Shown here: one piece after another, positions 54,252 to 62,417 of the stretch
Numbering within the stretch: the stretch's first letter is position 1
How the letters are laid out: each line of letters begins with the position of its first letter
Assembly (NCBI GenBank): GCA_030611105.1
Contig: JAUWQL010000004.1
Location: forward strand, 1-64,000
DNA from: Bacteroidales bacterium
GTDB taxonomy: Bacteria > Bacteroidota > Bacteroidia > Bacteroidales > UBA12077
Direction: 5' to 3'
DNA length: 64,000 nt
Position numbers and translations under genes: made by a program
The notes under the pieces: model-generated
Told to the model about the DNA's origin: nothing
Databases searched by the model: none
The model's input: only the letters and a program-made list of their open reading frames with translations

Positions 54252-55406
54252 ATGATAAAAGAAAAAATTTACAAGCAATTTAAAGCAAAATTCGAAGGTG
54301 AACCAATAATGGTAGAGTCGCCGGGAAGAATAAATCTTATAGGTGAACATACTGATTATAACGATGGATTTGTTCTCCCTGCTGCTATAGATAAATACAT
54401 TTATATAGCAATAAATAAATCTGAAGATAATTCGTGCAATGTATTTTCATGCGATTTTAATGAATCTGTTACATTTCAGATAGATACGCAACAGAAATCT
54501 GAAAAACACTGGGCAAATTATTTAATAGGTGTTATTAATGAAATTGGTAACAGAGGAAAAAAGTTAAATGGTTTCAATCTTGTTTTTGGAGGAAATATAC
54601 CAATCGGTACAGGATTATCATCATCGGCTGCCTTGGAAACAGGTTTGGCTTTTGCTTTAAACAAACTATTTAATCTGGGATTCAATACACTTGAACTAAT
54701 AAAAATGTCGCAAGATGCCGAAAATAATTTTGTAGGTGTAAATTGCGGAATTATGGATCAGTTTGCTGCAATAATGGGCAAAAAAAATCATTTTGTAAAA
54801 CTCGATTGCCGAAGTCTGGAATTCGAATACTTTCCTTTTAAAACCGATAACTATCAACTATTACTCTGCAATAGTAATGTTAAACATAGTTTGGTAGATT
54901 CGGAATATAACGACAGAAGACTGGAATGCGAAAAAGGAGTGAAAATATTAAGTAGGTATTTAAATAATATTACCAAATTACGTGATGTTTCATCGGAGGA
55001 ATTGGAAAACCATAAGGCAGATTTTCCCATAAGTACATACGAGAAATGCTCTTATGTAATCGAAGAAAACTCAAGACTAATCGAAGCGTGCGAGCAACTA
55101 AACAATAAAAACTTAAGCTATGTCGGGAAGTTGATGTATGAAACTCACGAGGGTTTAAAAAATAAATATAAAGTAAGTTGTAGCGAACTTGACTTTCTTG
55201 TCGATTTTACAAAACAATACAATGAAATACCAGGCTCAAGAATGATGGGTGGAGGATTTGGAGGTTGTACTATTAATCTCATAAACAAAGATTTTAAGAA
55301 AGATTTTATTCAGCTAATTTCTGAAGCATATAAAGAGAAATTTAATATCGAAGCCGAATTTTATAATATTAATATTGTTGATGGCACAAGAATAATCGAA
55401 ATATAG
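54252..55406 (+). CDS. galK: galactokinase
   Basis: A 384-residue GHMP kinase with the galactokinase signature GRINLIGEHTDYNDGFVLP, the phosphate loop NIPIGTGLSSSAALE, GVNCGIMDQFAAIMG, and the third motif GSRMMGGGFGGCTI. It phosphorylates galactose at C1 with ATP. ATG 54252 (MIKEKIYKQF) is preferred over the TTG at 54189, which would prepend non-homologous residues. galT and galE are not seen in the window, so galactose-1-phosphate must be handled elsewhere. Last gene of the GntR-GH127-galM-SSS-galK run. Confidence 0.92.
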   Translation: MIKEKIYKQFKAKFEGEPIMVESPGRINLIGEHTDYNDGFVLPAAIDKYIYIAINKSEDNSCNVFSCDFNESVTFQIDTQQKSEKHWANYLIGVINEIGNRGKKLNGFNLVFGGNIPIGTGLSSSAALETGLAFALNKLFNLGFNTLELIKMSQDAENNFVGVNCGIMDQFAAIMGKKNHFVKLDCRSLEFEYFPFKTDNYQLLLCNSNVKHSLVDSEYNDRRLECEKGVKILSRYLNNITKLRDVSSEELENHKADFPISTYEKCSYVIEENSRLIEACEQLNNKNLSYVGKLMYETHEGLKNKYKVSCSELDFLVDFTKQYNEIPGSRMMGGGFGGCTINLINKDFKKDFIQLISEAYKEKFNIEAEFYNINIVDGTRIIEI

Positions 55407-55421
55407 GATTCCATATATATA

Positions 55422-55452
55422 AGACCTTAAGGTTTTTTAAACCGTAAGGTCT
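55422..55452. terminator. hairpin after galK
   Basis: AGACCTTAAGG / CCGTAAGGTCT pair at 10 of 11 positions, 15 bp after the galK stop. The loop is T-rich, but no T-tract follows on the plus strand, so termination is plausible rather than certain. Confidence 0.5.
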
Positions 55453-55610
55453 AAGTTAAAATAAAAAAATCCGGTGCAGTTATAAATATTTAACTACGCC
55501 AGACTTCCTGTATTATTTAGTATTTCAAAAAACCTTATCTTTTTGGTTTAGGCTTATAAATAAAAAAAGGATGTGAAATTATTGAAGAAGTTTGAATAAA
55601 AAAGCCAGAC

Positions 55611-56012
55611 CTAAATCCAGCTGTTATAATTTCTGAAGTCGATAAAAATTTCGCTGGTTTTATTTTCTTTTACAATGAATTTCCCCTTGATTGATTTGCT
55701 GGGTTCTCCGTTATACGAATAAACTTTAACCTCATAAGTATGTACACCTGCTTCCAGTTTTTTCTTCAGTTTGAACGTGGTGTTAGTTCCTGCCTCCGGA
55801 AAATCACTGTTATTATTTAAAGATCCAAGCTTTTTTTGATCAACGTAAATATCGATATCAAAAGAACTATTCATTATATCCTGATTCGTTTCGAAAGAAA
55901 CTTCTCCGATTTTCTGATCAACCCTGCCTGCCGGACAGGCAGGCTGTTCCTCCATTTCACAACTTAGAAGCAATGTAATAAGCATTATTCCTATGAATTT
56001 TTCAGGTTTCAT
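55611..56012 (-). CDS. small lipoprotein carrying a palindromic element after its lipobox
   Basis: A 133-residue lipoprotein (IGIMLITLLLSCEME, Cys 18). The mature part is one beta-sandwich-like domain (IGEVSFETNQDIMNSSFDIDIYVDQKKLGSL...AGVHTYEVKVYSYNGEPSKSIKGKFIVKENKTSEIFIDF), probably an accessory surface protein. Odd: residues about 23-30 (PACPAGR) come from a perfect 8-bp-stem palindrome at 55923-55943. It lies in the flexible tether just after the lipidated Cys, where an insertion is harmless. The family is otherwise unrecognised. Confidence 0.78.
   Translation of the reverse strand: MKPEKFIGIMLITLLLSCEMEEQPACPAGRVDQKIGEVSFETNQDIMNSSFDIDIYVDQKKLGSLNNNSDFPEAGTNTTFKLKKKLEAGVHTYEVKVYSYNGEPSKSIKGKFIVKENKTSEIFIDFRNYNSWI
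55923..55943 (-). repeat. GC-rich palindromic element inside a lipoprotein gene
   Basis: CCTGCCTG (55923-55930), loop CCGGA, CAGGCAGG (55936-55943): a perfect 8-bp stem. On the coding (minus) strand it reads P-A-C-P-A-G-R, the same frame as the EamA copy. Confidence 0.85.
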
Positions 56013-56116
56013 TTTTTTGTAATTTTTAAATTATATTTATAAGATGTTTATATCCTTAAAAAAGTTGCTTTTAATTAAATATATCTTTTAAACATATAAT
56101 TAACACCCTAAACAAA

Positions 56117-56923
56117 ATGACAAAATTTAAAGACAAAACAGTCCTGATTACTGGTAGTGCTGCCGGTATTGGGAAAATAATGGCAGAAAAAATTTTACAT
56201 CTTGGAGCATCGAAAATGATTCTCTGGGATATTAATAAAGAGAATCTTGACACAACAACAAAACAGCTTAAAGAGTCAGGCTTTGATGTTTACTCGTATA
56301 TTGTTGATGTATCCAATCTTGAGATAGTGAAACAAACAGCTCAAAAAGTAAAAGATGAAGTTGGTAAAGTTGATATTTTAATTAATAATGCGGGAGTTGT
56401 TGTGGGAAAATATTTTCATGAGCATTCGCACGATGATATTGACTTTTCGATGAATATAAATATATCAGCTTTAATGCATATCACTTTAGAGTTCTTAAAT
56501 GATATGATTGAAAAGGGAGAAGGACATATTGTAAATATAGCATCAGCTGCTGGAATGACTGCAAATCCGAAAATGTCGGTTTATAGCGCCAGTAAATGGG
56601 CTGCTATTGGATGGTCTGATTCTTTACGTTTGGAGTTAGAACTTATTAGTAAAAATGTAAAAGTAACTACGGTTACTCCTTATTACATAAGCACCGGAAT
56701 GTTCGATGGTGTAAAATCGCGAATAATACCTATTGTAAAACCCGAAACGGCAGCAAATAAAATTATTAAGGCAATAAGAAAAAACAAACTGATTATTCGT
56801 ATGCCATGGTTGGTTTACGTTCTTCCGTTTGTTAAAGGAATTTTGCCTGTGCGTTGGTTTGATTTTGTTGTAGGTAAAGGCTTTGGGGTTTATAAAAGCA
56901 TGAACGAATTTAAAGGACATTAA
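56117..56923 (+). CDS. short-chain dehydrogenase/reductase
   Basis: A 268-residue classical SDR: NAD(P) loop TGSAAGIGK, NNAGVV, catalytic Ser in NIASAAGM, and YSASKWA (Tyr-x3-Lys). The acidic Asp of LWDINKENL after beta 2 suggests NAD(H) preference. A hydrophobic C-terminal segment (LVYVLPFVKGILPVRWFDFVVG) resembles the membrane-associated 17-beta-HSD11/retinol dehydrogenase-like SDRs of lipid metabolism. It is 12 bp upstream of an ALDH3-like gene, so the pair likely oxidises an alcohol to an acid. Confidence 0.9.
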   Translation: MTKFKDKTVLITGSAAGIGKIMAEKILHLGASKMILWDINKENLDTTTKQLKESGFDVYSYIVDVSNLEIVKQTAQKVKDEVGKVDILINNAGVVVGKYFHEHSHDDIDFSMNINISALMHITLEFLNDMIEKGEGHIVNIASAAGMTANPKMSVYSASKWAAIGWSDSLRLELELISKNVKVTTVTPYYISTGMFDGVKSRIIPIVKPETAANKIIKAIRKNKLIIRMPWLVYVLPFVKGILPVRWFDFVVGKGFGVYKSMNEFKGH

Positions 56924-56935
56924 AAATAAATTACT

Positions 56936-58306
56936 ATGACCACATTAGAAATAATTAATCTGCAACGAGACTATTTTTTTTCAAATAAAACAAAGTCTGT
57001 AAAATTCAGGATTGAACAACTAAAAAAGTTTCGTAAAATCCTAAAAGATAATGAATCATTGCTTTATGATGCAATTGATAAGGATTTTGGAAAATCAAAA
57101 TACGAAACATATTTAACAGAGCTTTCTTTAGTTTATCACGAAATAAATCTGGCGATTAAAAAAGTTCGTAAATGGTCACGGCCAAAATATGTATGGACTA
57201 ATATGGCAAATTTTCCCGGTAAAAGCCGAATATTTTCTGAGCCATTAGGTAATTCATTAGTTATTGGAGCCTGGAATTATCCTTATCAGCTTTCACTTAT
57301 ACCTGCAATTACTGCTATTGCTGCGGGGAATACGGTAATAATAAAACCAAGCGAATTATCAGAGCATACTTCAACGGTTATGAGCAAATTGATTAATGAA
57401 AACTTTGATTCGGGATTATTATATGTAAAAGAGGGAAGTGTTAAAGAAACAACCGAATTGTTAGAGCAAAGATTTGACAAAATTTTCTTTACCGGAAGTA
57501 CTGCCGTAGGGCGAATTGTAATGCAGGCTGCAGCAAATCATCTTACTCCTGTTACCTTGGAACTTGGAGGTAAAAGTCCGGTATTTGTTTTGCCGGATGC
57601 CAGTTTAAAAATGACAGCCAAACGAATTGCATGGGGTAAATTTTTAAATGCAGGACAGACATGTGTCGCTCCGGATTATGTGTTGGTTCATAAGGATATT
57701 AAAGAAAAACTTTTACAAGAACTTAAAAAGCAAGTTGAGATTATTCATGGGAAAGAACCAAAAGGAAAAGAAACTTATGTTCGTATAATTAACAAACGAC
57801 ATTTCGATAGATTAAATGAATTAATTCATCGTGATAAAATTTATTACGGGGGTGAAACAGATGAGGAACATTTATACATTAGTCCAACCATACTTGATAA
57901 TATTTCTTTTGACGATAAAGTAATGGAGGATGAAATATTTGGACCGATCCTTTCTGTAATTGAATTTGATAATTTGGATGATATTATTAAAAAAGTAAAA
58001 ACAAGGCCAAATCCATTGGCATTATATGTATTTACTAAGAAAAATAAAATTAAGAAAAGACTTATTAAAGAGATTTCCTTTGGAGGCGGAACTGTGAACG
58101 ATACTATTTTGCATTTATCTAATTCAAAACTCCCATTTGGTGGTAAAGGATTTAGCGGAACAGGCAATTATCATGGTAAAGCCGGCTTCGACACTTTTAG
58201 TCACAAAAAAAGCATTCTGTTTAAAGGATTATGGTTTGAACCATTTCTAAAGTATAAGCCTTATAATAAGTTTAAACTTAAATTATTGAAATGGATTATT
58301 GAGTAG
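56936..58306 (+). CDS. ALDH3-like aldehyde dehydrogenase
   Basis: A 456-residue aldehyde dehydrogenase of the class 3/fatty aldehyde group: GAWNYPYQLSLIPAITAIAAGN, FFTGSTAVGR, catalytic Glu in LELGGKSPVFV, catalytic Cys in NAGQTCVAPDYVL, and EIFGPILSV. The basic C-terminus (KYKPYNKFKLKLLKWIIE) may contact membrane. Substrates are probably medium- or long-chain aldehydes made by the SDR encoded just upstream. Length is typical for the class, which lacks the N-terminal extension of ALDH1. Confidence 0.92.
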   Translation: MTTLEIINLQRDYFFSNKTKSVKFRIEQLKKFRKILKDNESLLYDAIDKDFGKSKYETYLTELSLVYHEINLAIKKVRKWSRPKYVWTNMANFPGKSRIFSEPLGNSLVIGAWNYPYQLSLIPAITAIAAGNTVIIKPSELSEHTSTVMSKLINENFDSGLLYVKEGSVKETTELLEQRFDKIFFTGSTAVGRIVMQAAANHLTPVTLELGGKSPVFVLPDASLKMTAKRIAWGKFLNAGQTCVAPDYVLVHKDIKEKLLQELKKQVEIIHGKEPKGKETYVRIINKRHFDRLNELIHRDKIYYGGETDEEHLYISPTILDNISFDDKVMEDEIFGPILSVIEFDNLDDIIKKVKTRPNPLALYVFTKKNKIKKRLIKEISFGGGTVNDTILHLSNSKLPFGGKGFSGTGNYHGKAGFDTFSHKKSILFKGLWFEPFLKYKPYNKFKLKLLKWIIE

Positions 58307-58350
58307 TTGAATTATAAATTCAGGATGTTTAAAAAGTGAAAAAAATATTA

Positions 58351-58425
58351 AACCGCAAAGACACAAAGACGCAAAGCAAGAAATAATAAGTTCAATATAC
58401 TTAGCGTCTTGGCGACTTAGCGGTT
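58351..58425. repeat. inverted AAGACGC-type intergenic repeat
   Basis: AACCGC (58351-58356) pairs with GCGGTT (58420-58425) and AAGACGC (58366-58372) with GCGTCTT (58404-58410). It lies between convergent ALDH and M3 peptidase stops, so it may act as a bidirectional terminator. The right arm resembles 19258-19282. Confidence 0.7.
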
Positions 58426-58437
58426 AATTATGTTTTA

Positions 58438-60531
58438 TTACTTCAATCCGTTTCTTTCTAAGAAAGCATCTAGTTTTGGTTCTGAGCCACGATATTTTTT
58501 GTAAAGCTCCATTGCTGGTTCCGTATTTCCTCTTGAGAAAATATTATCGCGTAATGATGCCGCAGTTTCCTGATCGAATAATCCTTTTTCTTTGAAAACA
58601 CTAAACGCATCAGCATCTAAAACTTGTGCCCACTGGTAACTGTAATATCCTGAAGAATATCCACCAGCAAAAATATGTGCAAAATAAGGACTGCGATAAC
58701 GAACAACAATCTCGTCAATCATTCCTATTTTAGTTAAAATCTCATTTTCGAATACAGTAGCATCTTTTTCAACAGCTTCATTCATTGTATGCCAATACAT
58801 ATCTAATAATGCAGCCGAAGTATATTCTAACACAGTAAATCCTTTATTGAATAATCCGCTATTCGAAATTTTATCGATTAATTCTTGAGGAATAACTTCA
58901 CCTGTTTCATAATGCTTAGCATACATTTTCATCACTTCTGGTTCTGCAGCCCAGTTTTCCATAATTTGTGATGGTAACTCTACAAAATCTCTTGCAACAG
59001 AAGTTCCTGATAGGGAATGATACTTACACTTTGATAATAATCCATGTAAAGCATGTCCAAACTCGTGGAAAGTAGTTGTAACTTCATCAACTGATAATAA
59101 AGCTGGCATATCTCCAACAGGAGCTGTGTAGTTAAAGTTTGTAGTAATAATTGGATCAATACCTTCTGATTGTCTTCTGAACGCATCCATCCAGGCACCA
59201 CTTACTTTGCTTTCACGTGGATACCAGTCCATATACAGAATTCCTAAGAAGGTTCCATCAGGATTTTGAACCTCAAAAACTTCAACATCAGGATGATATT
59301 TTGGAATATCTGTTCTTTCAACAAAATTTAATCCCCATAGTTTTGTTGCAACAGCAAAAGCTCCATTACGAACATTATTCTTTTCAAAATAAGGACGAAG
59401 CATTTCTTCATCAAGGTCATATTTTTCTTTACGTAATTTTTCTGCATAATACCACCAATCCCAGTGTGCTAGTTTGAAATCTTCGCCTTCTTTGTCAATC
59501 ATTTTTTGTAGTTCGGTTACTTCTGCTTTTGCAATAGGTAAAGCAGCATCCCACACCTTGTTTAGAAATTCAAAAACAGTTTCAGGATTTTTAGCCATAT
59601 TAACATCTAAAACATATTCTGCATGGTTTTTAAATCCGAATAAATTAGCTTTCTCAACGCGTAAAGCAGCCATTCGTGATAGTATCTTTTTATTATCATA
59701 TTCGTTGTTGTTATCACCACGCATAATATATGCAGTGTGTAATTTTTCTCTTAATTCACGATTCTCGGCATAAGTTAAGAATGGCAGCATACTTGGTTTA
59801 TGAGTGGTAAAAATCCACTTATCCTCCATGTCTGCTTTTTTTGCAGTTTCAGCAGCAGCCTGAATAACTGATTCCGGCAAACCAGCCAAGTCTGTCTGAT
59901 TCTCAATAACCATTTTGTAATTATTCGTCTCAGCTAAAATGTTATCGCCAAATTGTAGTGTAAGTAATGAAAGATCTTCGTTAATTGCTCTAAGCTTATC
60001 TTGTTTTTCAGTGTCAAGATTAGCTCCGCCTCTTTCAAAGTTTTTATATGAAACCTCTAGTAATCTGTTTTGTTCTGGAGTAAGGTCAAACTCATCTTTT
60101 TGTTCGTATATAGCTTTTACTTTTTTGAACAGCTGAAGGTTTAAAGAAATATCATCGCTATGTTTTGATAATAAAGGAGCTACTTTTTTTGCCACGTTTT
60201 GCATTTCATCGCTGGTTAACGAAGCATTCAAATTATTAAATGTATAATCAACCTGAGTTAAAAGTTTTCCGCTAAAGTCCAGTGCTTCAATTGTATTTTC
60301 AAAAGTTGGAACTTCAGGATTATTAACAATTGCAGCAATTTCATCATCGTGATGCTTGATTGCTTCCTGGTAAGCAGGAACAAAATGTTCAACTTTAATT
60401 AACTCAAAGGGTGGAACACCATAAGGCGTTTCAAATTTACTTAATAATGGATTTTCCATTTCAACGGGTTTTTGAGTACATGATGCAAGGAAGAGTCCAA
60501 ACGCAAGTACCATTAATGTAATTTTTTTCAC
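58438..60531 (-). CDS. M3-family peptidase (Dcp-like), lipoprotein
   Basis: A 697-residue lipoprotein (LAFGLFLASCTQK, Cys 18) with the M3 zinc motif HEFGHALHGLLS and downstream ELPSQIMENW (third ligand Glu). The N-terminal helical part starts NPLLSKFETPYGVPPFELIKVEHFVPAYQEAIK, typical of peptidyl-dipeptidase Dcp and oligopeptidase A. It releases dipeptides from the C-terminus of oligopeptides, here in the periplasm. Length matches Dcp (about 680-700). Fits the window's C69 dipeptidase and aspartase in peptide and amino-acid use. Confidence 0.93.
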   Translation of the reverse strand: MKKITLMVLAFGLFLASCTQKPVEMENPLLSKFETPYGVPPFELIKVEHFVPAYQEAIKHHDDEIAAIVNNPEVPTFENTIEALDFSGKLLTQVDYTFNNLNASLTSDEMQNVAKKVAPLLSKHSDDISLNLQLFKKVKAIYEQKDEFDLTPEQNRLLEVSYKNFERGGANLDTEKQDKLRAINEDLSLLTLQFGDNILAETNNYKMVIENQTDLAGLPESVIQAAAETAKKADMEDKWIFTTHKPSMLPFLTYAENRELREKLHTAYIMRGDNNNEYDNKKILSRMAALRVEKANLFGFKNHAEYVLDVNMAKNPETVFEFLNKVWDAALPIAKAEVTELQKMIDKEGEDFKLAHWDWWYYAEKLRKEKYDLDEEMLRPYFEKNNVRNGAFAVATKLWGLNFVERTDIPKYHPDVEVFEVQNPDGTFLGILYMDWYPRESKVSGAWMDAFRRQSEGIDPIITTNFNYTAPVGDMPALLSVDEVTTTFHEFGHALHGLLSKCKYHSLSGTSVARDFVELPSQIMENWAAEPEVMKMYAKHYETGEVIPQELIDKISNSGLFNKGFTVLEYTSAALLDMYWHTMNEAVEKDATVFENEILTKIGMIDEIVVRYRSPYFAHIFAGGYSSGYYSYQWAQVLDADAFSVFKEKGLFDQETAASLRDNIFSRGNTEPAMELYKKYRGSEPKLDAFLERNGLK

Positions 60532-60712
60532 GGCTTTAAGATTTATTAAGTTTTAATATTAAATACTGATATTTAGGTTTCAAATTTATAAAATTCTCAT
60601 GAATAAAAAACCGTAATTTATTTCACCTTTATTAAATTTATCATAAAGAGCTATATTAATAAAGGCTCCAAAGAAAAGGAATATAACTACATTAAAATTA
60701 ACATATATGGTG

Positions 60713-60720
60713 TACATTTG
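60713..60720 (+). promoter_or_regulatory. -7 element of truA
   Basis: TACATTTG exactly matches TAnnTTTG, 17 bp before the truA ATG at 60738. Confidence 0.5.
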
Positions 60721-60737
60721 ATCTCTTTCAAAATAAA

Positions 60738-61550
60738 ATGATCAGGTATTTTATACATATAGCTTATAACGGAACAAATTATCGGGGTTGGCAAAGACAA
60801 CGTAATGTGCTCTCTATTCAAGAGATCTTTGAAAATAAGCTGGAGCAAGTTTTTAAATATAAAATACCCTGCCTTGGATGTGGCAGAACTGATGCGGGAG
60901 TACATGCATCTCAATATTTTTTCCATATCGATTTGAAAAACGATTTGCAACCTGACTTAAAATTTATATTAAATAAAATGTTGCCAAAAGATATTTCTGT
61001 TTTTGATATAATAAGAATGGAAGGGGAGCCTCATGCACAATTTGATGCCACAGAACGAACTTATGACTATTTTATTCATACAACAAAAGATCCATTTATT
61101 GCTGATTTAAGCTCGTTTTATTTATTGGAAAATATCGATTTAAATAAAATAAAGAAAGCTATTCTAATAATTCCAAATTACACTGATTTTCGAGCTTTTT
61201 GTAAAACTCCGGACAGACATAACAACACAATTTGCAATGTTAAATCAGTAAAGTTTTTTTATAACCAAAATAAAAATCGTTTACGTTTTCAGTTTACTTC
61301 TAATAAATTCCTAAAAAGTATGATTAGGATTATTGTTTACAAACTTCTTGAAATTGGAACGGGAAAATTAAGCGTCGAAGAATTTGAGTACTTTTTAAAA
61401 AGCAAAGAGATACCACGATTCAACGATCTTGCTTATCCACAAGGACTTTATCTTTCAAAGATTACTTATCCATTCATAAATATTGTACCAAGGACCGAAA
61501 TGTTTACAATATTTCAAAGCGGAAAAGAGAGTTTTTGGCAGGAAGTATAA
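60738..61550 (+). CDS. truA: tRNA pseudouridine(38-40) synthase
   Basis: A 270-residue TruA with the catalytic CGRTDAGVHASQ (Asp about 52), NYRGWQRQ near the N-terminus, YDYFIHTTKDPF, DFRAFCKTPD and FLKSMIRIIVYKLLEIGTGKL. It converts U38-U40 in tRNA anticodon arms to pseudouridine. The protein is slightly longer than E. coli TruA at the C-terminus (ITYPFINIVPRTEMF...). It is followed after 79 bp by a methyltransferase gene, probably on the same transcript. Confidence 0.93.
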   Translation: MIRYFIHIAYNGTNYRGWQRQRNVLSIQEIFENKLEQVFKYKIPCLGCGRTDAGVHASQYFFHIDLKNDLQPDLKFILNKMLPKDISVFDIIRMEGEPHAQFDATERTYDYFIHTTKDPFIADLSSFYLLENIDLNKIKKAILIIPNYTDFRAFCKTPDRHNNTICNVKSVKFFYNQNKNRLRFQFTSNKFLKSMIRIIVYKLLEIGTGKLSVEEFEYFLKSKEIPRFNDLAYPQGLYLSKITYPFINIVPRTEMFTIFQSGKESFWQEV

Positions 61551-61629
61551 TTTTATTAGGTTTGTTTATTATTGGAGCAATAAGTCTTCTTTGGGCAAAT
61601 AAAAGAAATTTTCCGAATAAGTAATTTAT

Positions 61630-62391
61630 ATGACTAAATATCAACCTGAACCATATTGGTCGGAAGTAGCAAAAAGAATAAAATCACGAAAAGGGGAAAA
61701 TATTATTGCAGGTGATGATGAACCTTTTTACAGATATAAGCGCAAGAAATTTCTTTCAATGCTTAATTCTGTAAATTTTAAAGACAAAAGTGTTCTTGAG
61801 ATAGGATGTGGACCAGGAGGAAATTTGCAAGAGATATGGAAGAAGTCACCTTTGAGATTAGCAGGAGCTGATATTTCTGCCGAAATGATTGAGCTTTCAA
61901 GAGATAAATTGCCCCGGGAAATAGAATTGATAAAGATTGATGGTACCAGTCTTCCTTTTAAAGATCAGGAATTTGGATATGTATTTACTGCAACGGTATT
62001 ACAACATAATACAAATGAGGAAATGTTGAAAAAAATCATGGCTGAATTATGCAGAGTTGCTGGTGATAAAGTTTTTCTTTTTGAACGGATAGAAAAAAAG
62101 ATAAAAGGAGACGAATTGTGTTATGGCAGACCCATTAGTTATTATGAGCAAATTTGTAATTCACATGGTTTTGAATTGATTAACAAAGAGTTTATTAATA
62201 TCCGTATAAGTTATTATATTTCAGGAATAATAAGGAAAGTATTTAGCCCTAAAACAAGACAAGAAGGGGAGCCTTTAAGTAGAACTGCAATTTTATTACA
62301 AAATATTACTCTTCCTATAACAAAGCAACTTGATAAACTATTTACGTCCAGAAAGGATGTTGCTAAATTGGAATTCAAACGCAAAAACTAA
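61630..62391 (+). CDS. class I SAM-dependent methyltransferase
   Basis: A 253-residue Rossmann-fold methyltransferase: motif I VLEIGCGPGGNLQEI, acidic motif II AGADISAEMIELS, motif III-like IDGTSLPFKDQEFGYVFTATVLQH. The N-terminal extension (YQPEPYWSEVAKRIKSRKGENIIAGDD) is typical of small-molecule or lipid methyltransferases found near glycan or quinone genes. The acceptor is unknown. It lies 79 bp after truA, same strand, and is convergent with the C69 dipeptidase. Confidence 0.85.
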   Translation: MTKYQPEPYWSEVAKRIKSRKGENIIAGDDEPFYRYKRKKFLSMLNSVNFKDKSVLEIGCGPGGNLQEIWKKSPLRLAGADISAEMIELSRDKLPREIELIKIDGTSLPFKDQEFGYVFTATVLQHNTNEEMLKKIMAELCRVAGDKVFLFERIEKKIKGDELCYGRPISYYEQICNSHGFELINKEFINIRISYYISGIIRKVFSPKTRQEGEPLSRTAILLQNITLPITKQLDKLFTSRKDVAKLEFKRKN

Positions 62392-62417
62392 TCTGTTTTA
62401 TATTGAGTTAATTAGTT

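Noticed and set aside
61535-61624. 29-codon hydrophobic ORF after truA (LAGSIILLGLFIIGA...)
   Set aside because: It needs a TTG start inside truA and has no RBS or known family. It might be the tail of a lost transporter, but support is too thin to annotate.
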